DNA of 64,000 bases from the NCBI RefSeq assembly GCF_014697355.1, contig NZ_JACJRQ010000006.1, positions 186,001 through 250,000 on the forward strand, given 5' to 3'. Origin of the DNA: Nostoc calcicola FACHB-3891. GTDB taxonomy: Bacteria; Cyanobacteriota; Cyanobacteriia; Cyanobacteriales; Nostocaceae. Made by a program: the position numbers and the translations under genes. Under the pieces are notes generated by a model. The model made no database searches and was not told where the DNA came from. It saw nothing but the letters and a program-made list of their open reading frames with translations. Position 1 is the first letter of the stretch, and the number at the start of each line of letters is the position of its first letter. This document shows, one piece after another, positions 25,207 to 32,019 of this stretch.

Positions 25207-26520
25207 ATGATTGAATTGCTGCAACAAGTACGGGTAATCGACCCAGTTTCCGAAACCGATGAATTATTTGATGTGCTGATTGCTGATGGTTATATCCAAG
25301 CAGTGGCTTCGTGCATTTCTGATATCAGTTCCGATACTCAAATCAGAGATTGTCGGGGATTAGTTCTTGGTTCTGGGTTAGTGGATTTATACAGCCACTC
25401 CGGCGAACCAGGGTTTGAAGAACGGGAAACTCTTGTGTCTCTCTTGCAAGCTGCTGCTGCCGGTGGCTTTACTAGAGTTAGTATATTACCCGATACATCC
25501 CCAGCTATTGATAATCCTGCACTTGTGGCGCAGTTGCAGAATAGAAGGGCAGAGGGGCAGGGGAGCAGAGGGGCAGAGGAGAGTTTGTATACTTCTTCTC
25601 CTCTGCTTCCCTGCTCCCCTGCTCCCCTGCTTCATATCTGGGGTGCTATCACCCTAGATGTTGCTGGGAAGCAAATGACGGAATTGGCAGATTTAGCCTC
25701 AGCTGGAGTTGTTGGTTTTACGGATGGTAAGCCTTTGGAAAATTTAGCGCTGGTGCAACGGGTGTTAGAGTATCTCCAGCCATTGGGTAAACCAGTTGCA
25801 TTTTGGCCTTGCGATCGCCAATTAGCTGCAAATGGTGTAATCAGAGAAGGTGTCCAAGCCCTGCGTTTAGGTTTACCGCCAGTACCCGCCAGCGCCGAAA
25901 CAAGTGCGATCGCCGCAATTCTTGAATTAGTTGCAGCCATAGGCACACCAGTACATATTATGCGCGTCTCCACAGCCCGCAGCGTGGAATTAATCGCAAG
26001 AGCCAAAGCTGCTGGTTTACCCATCACCGCCAGCACTACTTGGATGCATCTTTTATTAGATACCAAAGCAATTAAGAGTTATAACACTAGCTTGCATTTA
26101 GATCCGCCTTTAGGCAATGCCAGTGATGTAGCGGCCTTGCGTGCGGGGGTGCGTGAGGGAGTTGTGGATGCGATCGCTATCGATCATGCACCCTACACCT
26201 ACGAAGAGAAAGTCCAAGCTTTTGCTGAAGCGCCAGCCGGAGCGATCGGTTTCGAGTTAGCATTGCCTTTGCTATGGCAATATCTCGTTGAAAATGGGGA
26301 ATTTACAGCTTTACAATTATGGCGGGCATTGAGTAGTAATCCCGCAAAGTGTTTGGGGCAGAAAATAAATGCAATTAGCCCCGATCAATCAGCAGAACTA
26401 ACTTTATTTGACCCCCAGCAAACCTGGAAAGTTGAAAGGAAAAATCTGCATACACTTTCACAAAATACACCTTGGTTAGGACAACAATTGCAAGGTCGGG
26501 TTGTACAAACTTGGTGTTAG
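25207..26520 (+). CDS. pyrC: Dihydroorotase homologue, probably non-catalytic, with in-frame repeat insertion
   Basis: 437-residue amidohydrolase of the dihydroorotase family (pyrimidine synthesis). The framework is present: LGSGLVDLYSHSGEPGFEERETL, AAAAGGFTRVSILPD, GVVGFTDG and AIDHAPYTYEEK with GAIGFELALPLL. But the metal ligands are largely missing. The DxHxH motif reads DLYSH, the HAED histidine region reads FWPCD, the HvST region reads MRVST, and only the DHAP aspartate remains. It therefore resembles pseudo-dihydroorotases such as PyrC' that support aspartate transcarbamoylase; that role is inference. Residues about 113-140 are translated from a palindromic GGGGCAG repeat inserted in frame in a loop. 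Confidence 0.82.
   Translation: MIELLQQVRVIDPVSETDELFDVLIADGYIQAVASCISDISSDTQIRDCRGLVLGSGLVDLYSHSGEPGFEERETLVSLLQAAAAGGFTRVSILPDTSPAIDNPALVAQLQNRRAEGQGSRGAEESLYTSSPLLPCSPAPLLHIWGAITLDVAGKQMTELADLASAGVVGFTDGKPLENLALVQRVLEYLQPLGKPVAFWPCDRQLAANGVIREGVQALRLGLPPVPASAETSAIAAILELVAAIGTPVHIMRVSTARSVELIARAKAAGLPITASTTWMHLLLDTKAIKSYNTSLHLDPPLGNASDVAALRAGVREGVVDAIAIDHAPYTYEEKVQAFAEAPAGAIGFELALPLLWQYLVENGEFTALQLWRALSSNPAKCLGQKINAISPDQSAELTLFDPQQTWKVERKNLHTLSQNTPWLGQQLQGRVVQTWC
25541..25633. repeat. Palindromic GGGGCAG repeat inside the dihydroorotase gene
   Basis: GAAGGGCAGAGGGGCAGGGG-type sequence, a short AT-rich loop around 25584-25592, then its complement CTTCCCTGCTCCCCTGCTCC. The same repeat type occurs between genes at 28755-28860. 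Its length keeps the reading frame open. Confidence 0.8.
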
Positions 26521-26802
26521 TTGTCTCTTAAAAAATTAATAACTGTGTTAATTTTTTCTTTGAAAGCGTGTTTTAACTAGGAATGATAAACTAGTCTTAT
26601 ATAGAATTATTGTTTAATTTTTGAAACAACTTCGTACAACTTAAAAAACGTGAGTTCGATGAACCTCTCCCCAACCCCTCTCCGAGGCGGAGAGGGGCAG
26701 AAATATTTTTAGTTTCCAACGAAAAAATTAGGGTTTCAAAGCCTCTCTCCCTGTGGGGGAGAGGAATGGAAGCGGGGTTTTTAGAGCCGTCGAACTCACG
26801 TT
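26521..26802. repeat. Gene-free stretch with MITE-like element, family J (26648-26801)
   Basis: The dihydroorotase stop is followed by an AT-rich stretch, then an element with ends ACGTGAGTTCGA (26648-26659) and TCGAACTCACGT (26790-26801). TAAAAA on each side (26642-26647 and 26802-26807) may be a target duplication. Inside are two hairpins, CCCCTCTCC/GGAGAGGGG (26675-26697) and CTCTCCCTGTGGGGGAGAG (about 26743-26762). The element directly abuts a truncated PIN-like gene fragment. Confidence 0.7.
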
Positions 26803-26965
26803 AAAAAGGCTGATGGGTTTGCTTTGGACTGGAGTTATTGGTAATATTTTTGATTTAGCTGAAGAACAGAGAATTACTATTTTTGTTTCTGAACCGATAC
26901 GGGAAGATTTAAAAATGTATATACTGCAATTATCAAGCAAGGAATTGTTCGGTTCCTGGTTTTAG
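26803..26965 (+). pseudogene. Truncated PIN-domain (VapC-like) toxin remnant
   Basis: After the MITE the frame reads GLLWTGVIGNIFDLAEEQRI, then TIFVSEPIREDLK and about 17 more residues to a stop. This resembles the second part of the PIN_3 toxin N-terminus (W-x-G-x-x-x-x-I-x-x-L-A-x-x-x-x-I-x-L-x-x-S-x-x-I-x-x-E-L). The preceding strand with the catalytic D-T-N is missing, cut off by the MITE, and the rest of the domain is lost downstream. The match is by pattern only. 26966-27139 holds nothing else recognisable. Confidence 0.4.
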
Positions 26966-27139
26966 ATATATTAGGAGCTTTTTTTATTTATTATCCATCT
27001 CAGTTAGGGGATATATCACCAGAAGTAACAGCATTCATCCTCAAGGTTATTAATAATTGCTTCTGCTGGTAGATCGAATGTCAATATTAGGATTGCTATT
27101 GTGTATTTGTTAGTAAAAAACGTTTATCAAATTAAAACA

Positions 27140-27412
27140 ATGAATATTCTTGCTTGGATTGTTTTAGGTCTAATTGCTGGTGCTATTGCAAAGGCTATCT
27201 ACCCCGGTCATCAAGGCGGCGGGATTATCGGAACAATATTATTAGGAATAATCGGTGCTTTTGTTGGTGGTAGTCTGGGTGTATTCTTCAGTACAGGAAC
27301 CTTGACATTAGCCGCCCCCACACTCAGCATTCCTGGTGTTGCAGTAGCAGTTCTTGGCGCAATTGTCGCCGTTTTCTTGTGGAACTTGCTAAATAGTCGT
27401 AGTGCTGTGTAA
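27140..27412 (+). CDS. GlsB/YeaQ/YmgE-family stress-response membrane protein
   Basis: 90-residue hydrophobic protein of the transglycosylase-associated family. Visible are MNILAWIVLGLIAGAIAKAI (helix 1), the conserved PGHQGGGIIGTILLGIIGAFVGG (helix 2 with its glycine-rich start) and a third helix IPGVAVAVLGAIVAVFLW. The upstream extension to 27101 is not conserved-looking, so ATG 27140 is used. Family members are small three-helix membrane proteins linked to envelope and acid stress; no biochemical function is established. It is a single gene. Confidence 0.88.
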   Translation: MNILAWIVLGLIAGAIAKAIYPGHQGGGIIGTILLGIIGAFVGGSLGVFFSTGTLTLAAPTLSIPGVAVAVLGAIVAVFLWNLLNSRSAV

Positions 27413-27561
27413 TCAATTAAATTGGAATCCATTAATAATAAATATCAGGGAATTAATTTAAGTATTTTTTCCCTGAATTTAATTAACCAATAGCACTAAC
27501 TCTATACAGATGTAAGTATCGCCTCACCGACACCAAGACCAACATAGCTTCAAATTAGCTT

Positions 27562-27726
27562 ATGCAACTTTTGGATTGGACTTACTCAAACTTTCAGTGG
27601 TATCGTCGCCTGCGGCGCGGGCAGTGGTGGCAAATAGAAATTCCCTTATTTGATGGTTCCCGAATTATTTGGGTGCGTAATAGACCGGAATGCGAGTGTA
27701 ACATTTTACAAACAGAAAAATATTAG
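27562..27726 (+). CDS. Possible small protein (54 residues)
   Basis: An ATG-started frame of 54 codons: MQLLDWTYSNFQWYRRLRRG, then QWWQIEIPLFDGSRIIWVRN, ending in RPECECNILQTEKY. It is rich in tryptophan and arginine, with a plausible beta-rich layout, and codon use looks ordinary. No ribosome-binding site is clear. It may be a real small conserved protein or the remnant of a longer one. I do not recognise a family. Confidence 0.45.
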   Translation: MQLLDWTYSNFQWYRRLRRGQWWQIEIPLFDGSRIIWVRNRPECECNILQTEKY

Positions 27727-27922
27727 TAAGCTCTTTTACACCTGAATTTGCATAAAATAAGTTTTAGGGCGTAAAAATCTTCAAACAAAAAACAAACTTT
27801 GAGTGTAAGTGTAGAAGATTTGCTTATTGTAATAGAACATCGATCGCGTCATGTCCAAATAATAATGGTCACTAATTTAAGTTTGTTTCAGCCGATTTAT
27901 CGCAGAATATTCAAACAAGTTT

Positions 27923-27965
27923 AGTCAAACCCAACATTATATTTAAGTTAACGTTGGGTTTGACT
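27923..27965. terminator. Hairpin between convergent genes
   Basis: AGTCAAACCCAAC (27923-27935) pairs perfectly with GTTGGGTTTGACT (27953-27965) across a 17-base AT-rich loop. It lies just beyond the ycf66-family stop on the minus strand and downstream of the small + strand ORF, so it may terminate either transcript. The sequence is related to the AACCCAAC core of MITE family A. Confidence 0.5.
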
Positions 27966-27978
27966 TAATTTAACTAGC

Positions 27979-28713
27979 CTAATGATTTGGCGGTGTTGCA
28001 TCCGGTGGCGTTTGGGCTGGGGGAGCCAGAGATGCATCTGGAGCAATTTCTTCCACGGGAATCTGTTCTTTGTTTTCAGTTTCGGCATCTGGTTGGGCTG
28101 CTTCCACTAATTCCCAGGATGGCGGATTTGGTGGAATCGCTTCTGGTACACTCTCGGTTTTTGCTTCGGTGTCGGTAGTAGCGATCGCCTCCTCTACTGG
28201 TTGTTCTGGTGTCGCAGTAGTATTGTCGATAATCTCAACAGTAGGTTGCTGTGCCAGTACAGAGGTAATGTCTTCAGGTTTGGTTGTTGTGGGTGTCTTT
28301 TGACCAACAGTTTGTTGCACCTTGTCTTTTACACCACTGAAGGTGCTACCGATATCCTGTTGCAACTGAGCTAACCGTTCCTGAAGGGACAATTTATTTA
28401 CCTGTTCCTGAATGCCAGTTTTCACCGTCTCAGTACTAGGTACTTGGGTTTGTTGTGCCAGTGGTGTTAGTTGCCGACGTAACGAAAGAGTTTGCCAGCC
28501 AAACCAGACCAAAAGAGCGACGCTAGCCACATGACCCAGCAACAAACCGCCAGAAATACGTGGTGCAAACACCCATAAGACCAGGGCGTAGAACAGCCCC
28601 ACACCACTCCAGATAAAATCATTCTTACGATGGATTTCTGGGAAAAAGAAAGCTGCTATGTAAATGGCTAGACTACCAAGACCGACTACCAAAGCTAGGA
28701 CATATGCCAGCAT
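27979..28713 (-). CDS. Ycf66 family membrane protein
   Basis: 244-residue protein of the Ycf66 family, found in cyanobacteria and some plastid genomes. The first 90 residues hold the family core: MLAYVLALVVGLGSLAIYIA, then FFFPEIHRKNDFIWSGVGLFYALVLWVF and GGLLLGHVASVALLVWFGWQTLSLRR, making three membrane helices. The remaining 150 residues are a Pro/Glu/Thr-rich disordered tail. The frame extends to 28749, but ATG 28713 has AAAGGAG eight bases upstream and gives the standard start. Loss-of-function data from plastids are limited and the role is unknown. Confidence 0.88.
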   Translation of the reverse strand: MLAYVLALVVGLGSLAIYIAAFFFPEIHRKNDFIWSGVGLFYALVLWVFAPRISGGLLLGHVASVALLVWFGWQTLSLRRQLTPLAQQTQVPSTETVKTGIQEQVNKLSLQERLAQLQQDIGSTFSGVKDKVQQTVGQKTPTTTKPEDITSVLAQQPTVEIIDNTTATPEQPVEEAIATTDTEAKTESVPEAIPPNPPSWELVEAAQPDAETENKEQIPVEEIAPDASLAPPAQTPPDATPPNH

Positions 28714-29056
28714 TATTCGGTTACTCCTTTGACTAGAGATTGTGGGCATGGGGTATGGGAAGAGGCAGAGGGGCAGTTATTGCAGGGGGCAAGGGGGAGA
28801 ATGAAAAATTACGTCTTTCCCCTCAGATCCCTGCTCCCTGCTCCCCTGCTTTCTCATTTCCTTTATCTTCCCAGTCCCCGATCTAAATGAATACAAATTA
28901 ATTGTTGATTTAGATACAACTTAAAATTAATTATCTGTGTTACTTGTGGATTTTTGTCGTTGAGATCAACTCTTAAGGTCTTCTTTAGGAGATCGGCGAA
29001 AATCTCGGACTACCCTAAAAGATGAAAGGATCTGCAAGAGTTAGCCAAACAAATTT
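28714..29056. repeat. 343-bp divergent spacer with GGGGCAG repeat
   Basis: Between the divergent ycf66 and gnd genes. 28750-28860 carries GAGGCAGAGGGGCAG and a C-rich complement (CTCCCTGCTCCCCTGC), the same type as the repeat inside the dihydroorotase gene. 28880-29056 must hold the gnd promoter; a small hairpin GAGATCGGCGAAAATCTC is visible at about 28990-29007. Nothing else is seen. Confidence 0.55.
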
Positions 29057-30490
29057 ATGACACTACAAAGCTTTGGTGTGATTGGACTAGCCGTTATGGG
29101 CGAGAATATCGCTCTAAACGTGGAACGTAATGGCTTCCCAATTGCAGTTTACAACCGCTCCCGAGAAAAAACGGATGCCTTTATGGCGCAGCGTGCGCCA
29201 GGACGGAACGTCAAAGCCGCTTTTACCCTAGAAGAATTTGTCGCCTCATTGGAACGTCCCCGCAAAATCCTTGTCATGGTACAAGCTGGTAAGCCAGTGG
29301 ATGCAGTGATTGCTCAACTCAAACCTTTGCTAGATGAAGGCGATATCATTATCGACGGTGGCAACTCTTGGTTTGAAGATACAGAACGACGCACTCAAGA
29401 ATTAGAACCCACTGGACTTCGGTATCTTGGTATGGGTGTCAGTGGTGGTGAAGAAGGAGCGCTAAACGGTCCTTCACTAATGCCCGGAGGTACAACCAGT
29501 TCTTACGAGTATCTATCGCCAATTTTCAACAAAATTGCTGCCCAAGTCGATGATGGCCCTTGTGTAACCTACATTGGTCCTGGCGGTTCTGGTCACTATG
29601 TCAAAATGGTACATAACGGCATTGAGTACGGCGACATGCAGCTAATTGCTGAAGCCTACGACTTGCTGAAAAATGTCGCTGGATTAGACCATAATCAGCT
29701 ACATGAGGTGTTTGCTGAATGGAACACCACCGATGAACTCGATTCATTTTTGATTGAGATTACGAAGAATATCTTCCCATATCTTGACCCAGAAACAAAT
29801 TTACCCCTGGTAGATTTGATTGTTGACGCAGCAGGTCAAAAGGGAACTGGACGCTGGACTGTGCAGACTGCTTTGGAATTGGGAGTTTCGATTCCCACAA
29901 TTACAGCAGCAGTTAATGCCCGGATTATATCTTCTATTAAAGAGGAGCGGGTTGCAGCATCTAAAGTTCTAACAGGCCCCAGTGGCAAGTATGACGGGCA
30001 AACCAAGGACTTTATCAACAAAGTACGGGATGCTCTTTATTGCTCAAAAATCTGTTCTTATGCTCAAGGGATGGCGTTGCTATCCACAGCTTCAAAAACA
30101 TATAACTGGAATTTGAATCTGGGTGAAATGGCGCGGATTTGGAAAGGTGGTTGTATTATTCGCGCTCGCTTTTTGAATAAGATTAAGAAGGCTTTTAGCG
30201 AAAATCCAGCTTTGCCTAACTTGCTGTTAGCTCCCGAATTTAAGCAGACAATTCTCGACAGACAGACTGCTTGGCGGGAAGTGATAGCCACAGCAGCGAA
30301 ATTGGGAATTCCAGTCCCCGCATTTAGCGCATCCTTGGATTATTTTGACAGCTATCGCCGCGATCGCCTACCCCAAAATCTGACTCAAGCACAACGCGAT
30401 TACTTTGGCGCACACACCTACCTGCGTCTTGATAAGCCCGGAACCTTCCACACTGAATGGGTACCAATTGCTGAAGCTGATAAAAAATAG
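29057..30490 (+). CDS. gnd: 6-phosphogluconate dehydrogenase (decarboxylating)
   Basis: 477-residue enzyme of the oxidative pentose phosphate pathway that turns 6-phosphogluconate into ribulose 5-phosphate, CO2 and NADPH. The N-terminal nucleotide-binding motif is GVIGLAVMGENIALNVERNG, followed by YNRSREKTD, which fits NADP preference. The catalytic signature LRYLGMGVSGGEEGAL and the substrate-binding IGPGGSGHYVKMVHNGIEYGDMQ with lysine 187-region are complete. The C-terminal part (DYFGAHTYLRLDKPGTFHTEW) closes the active site of the partner subunit. Length and motifs are standard for the dimeric long form. In heterocystous cyanobacteria this pathway supplies reductant in darkness and in heterocysts. 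It is a single gene. Confidence 0.97.
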   Translation: MTLQSFGVIGLAVMGENIALNVERNGFPIAVYNRSREKTDAFMAQRAPGRNVKAAFTLEEFVASLERPRKILVMVQAGKPVDAVIAQLKPLLDEGDIIIDGGNSWFEDTERRTQELEPTGLRYLGMGVSGGEEGALNGPSLMPGGTTSSYEYLSPIFNKIAAQVDDGPCVTYIGPGGSGHYVKMVHNGIEYGDMQLIAEAYDLLKNVAGLDHNQLHEVFAEWNTTDELDSFLIEITKNIFPYLDPETNLPLVDLIVDAAGQKGTGRWTVQTALELGVSIPTITAAVNARIISSIKEERVAASKVLTGPSGKYDGQTKDFINKVRDALYCSKICSYAQGMALLSTASKTYNWNLNLGEMARIWKGGCIIRARFLNKIKKAFSENPALPNLLLAPEFKQTILDRQTAWREVIATAAKLGIPVPAFSASLDYFDSYRRDRLPQNLTQAQRDYFGAHTYLRLDKPGTFHTEWVPIAEADKK

Positions 30491-30680
30491 TCAGAATTCA
30501 GAATTCAGAATTCAGAATTCAGAATTCAGAATTCAGAAGTCAGAAGTCAGAATTGGGAAGTCAAATAGGCTTTGCCTAAGCTACCAGACTTAGGTTGTGT
30601 ACTTCACTTTCGTTGAAATCCCCTGTATATCAGTATTTTGTGAAAGTTGAAAACTATTTCAACTGCAAATTTGAGAGTGG

Positions 30681-30705
30681 CTCTGAAATTCAGAGTCATT
30701 TTTTT
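30681..30705 (+). terminator. Rho-independent-type terminator after gnd
   Basis: The palindrome CTCTGAAATTCAGAG, preceded by GTGG and followed by TCATTTTTTT, lies 190 bases beyond the gnd stop on the same strand. Stem and T run are in the expected order. Confidence 0.6.
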
Positions 30706-30854
30706 ATCAGGGCTGATACCATTTTGGATTTTGGATTTTAGATTGGGAATGGCCTTGTGCGTCTGGTTTTTGTAAATTCAATCCATTTCAATCCAAAATT
30801 TAAAATCCAAAATTGATTGACTTCAAAGCTTGTAATAGAATAGGATTTTAGATT

Positions 30855-30944
30855 GTCTGTCTAATTCCTGCTCGGAACAGGTAGACATATTACAAAAGCT
30901 GGGAAAAGCATATCTAAACAAGATAAAAACCAGCTACCTGTACG
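30855..30944 (+). promoter_or_regulatory. Candidate regulatory leader of rplU-rpmA
   Basis: ACAGGTAG at 30877-30884 can pair either with upstream GTCT and CCTG segments (30855-30870), making a compact hairpin, or with downstream CTACCTGT at 30934-30941, which lies close to the rplU ribosome-binding site. Two mutually exclusive stems before a ribosomal-protein operon are the shape of an autoregulatory leader. This was found by eye and not folded. Confidence 0.3.
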
Positions 30945-30964
30945 GCAACTTCAAGGACAATTCC

Positions 30965-31369
30965 ATGACCTACGCAATTATTGAAACTGGCGGCAAACAA
31001 ATAAGAGTAGAGCCAGGGCGGTTTTACGATATTGAACTGCTTACTGCCCAACCAGATGAAAAAGTTACAATAGAAGCAGTATTATTGGTGCAGAATGATG
31101 GCGAAGTCACTATTGGACAGCCACTAGTGTCAGGTGCAACCGTAGAAGGGACTATACTGCGACATTTCAGAGATCGTAAAGTCCTGGTATACAAAATGAA
31201 GCCGAAAAAGAAAACCCGCAAAAAGCGCGGGCATCGCCAAGAAGTTACCAGACTTTTGATTAACTCCATCACCCTTAACGGTACGGTGTTTACAGCCGAA
31301 GCAGCAACCGATGAAAGTCCTGTTGTAGATGACGCTCCTGCCCAAGAAGCTGAAACCGTTGCAGAATAA
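30965..31369 (+). CDS. rplU: 50S ribosomal protein L21
   Basis: 134-residue ribosomal protein. It starts with MTYAIIETGGKQIRVEPGRF, the L21 hallmark, and contains the typical FRDRKVLVYKMKPKKKTRKKRGHRQ basic loop that binds 23S rRNA. It ends with an acidic tail (about 110-134) longer than the bacterial core of about 103 residues, as is common in cyanobacteria. AAGGA precedes the ATG at suitable distance. It is the first gene of the conserved rplU-rpmA pair, with 30 bases between the genes. Confidence 0.97.
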   Translation: MTYAIIETGGKQIRVEPGRFYDIELLTAQPDEKVTIEAVLLVQNDGEVTIGQPLVSGATVEGTILRHFRDRKVLVYKMKPKKKTRKKRGHRQEVTRLLINSITLNGTVFTAEAATDESPVVDDAPAQEAETVAE

Positions 31370-31399
31370 TAAACAGAAGTAGATACACAAAAGGAAATC

Positions 31400-31684
31400 A
31401 TGGCTCATAAGAAAGGAACAGGTAGTACACGCAACGGTCGTGATTCTAACGCCCAACGTCTAGGTGTGAAGCGTTATGGTGGTCAAACTGTAAGTGCAGG
31501 AAGCATTCTCGTGCGTCAGCGTGGCACCAAATTTCACCCTGGTAACAATGTCGGTATTGGTAGCGACGACACTCTGTTTGCCTTAATCGACGGTGTTGTA
31601 ACCTTTGAAAGAAAGGGCAAAACCCGCAAAAAAGTTAGTGTTTACTCACCCGTAGCTGCTGCTGTTGAGGCAGTAGCAAGTTAG
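31400..31684 (+). CDS. rpmA: 50S ribosomal protein L27
   Basis: 94-residue ribosomal protein. It begins with [20 protein letters not shown], without the cleavable N-terminal extension seen in Firmicutes, so the flexible tail can reach the peptidyl-transferase centre directly. [20 protein letters not shown] and [20 protein letters not shown] complete the family pattern. AAAGGAA lies ahead of the start. It is co-transcribed with rplU and followed by a MITE family B insertion. Confidence 0.97.
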   Translation: MAHKKGTGSTRNGRDSNAQRLGVKRYGGQTVSAGSILVRQRGTKFHPGNNVGIGSDDTLFALIDGVVTFERKGKTRKKVSVYSPVAAAVEAVAS

Positions 31685-31786
31685 AGTATGAGGGTGGGTG
31701 ACAGTGCCCACCCTACTAGCTAAATACAATTTGAAAAATCAATGCGCTAGATGGATTCACAGAACCATTTGCCACAAAGAAATTCT

Positions 31787-31899
31787 GGCGTTGCATAATT
31801 GCAGGATGATTTATCTCACGCAGAGGCGCAGAGACACAGAGAGAATAAGGAGTTTAAAATTTCAATGTGTACAATTTCATCCCTTGATTCAGCAACGCC
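31787..31899. repeat. MITE-like element, family B copy 2 (exact 8-bp duplication)
   Basis: 113-bp element starting GGCGTTGC (31787-31794) and ending GATTCAGCAACGCC (31886-31899). The flanks are exact 8-bp direct repeats, GAAATTCT at 31779-31786 and 31900-31907, abutting both ends. The interior contains CACGCAGAGGCGCAGAG, matching the other copies. It occupies the 335-base spacer between rpmA and the comM gene. The rest of the spacer is TCCAAAATCCAAAATCC repeat. Confidence 0.85.
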
Positions 31900-32019
31900 G
31901 AAATTCTCAATCCAAAATCCAAAATCCAAAATACTCTAAAAATCCCCTCTGTGGTTTCACCCATGCCAATCTCCTAACTCATCTGCTAGAGATGCTAAAG
32001 GTTTAGTGTTATATAACAA

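Larger units (their letters stand above)
30491..30964. repeat. 474-bp spacer: GAATTCA array, hairpin and rplU leader
   Basis: 30495-30545 is a tandem GAATTCA array. 30681-30695 is a CTCTGAAATTCAGAG palindrome followed by a T7 run at 30699-30705, a good terminator for gnd. 30720-30830 holds TTTTGGATTTTAGATT-type repeats in both orientations. The last 120 bases are the leader of rplU, annotated separately. Confidence 0.65.
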
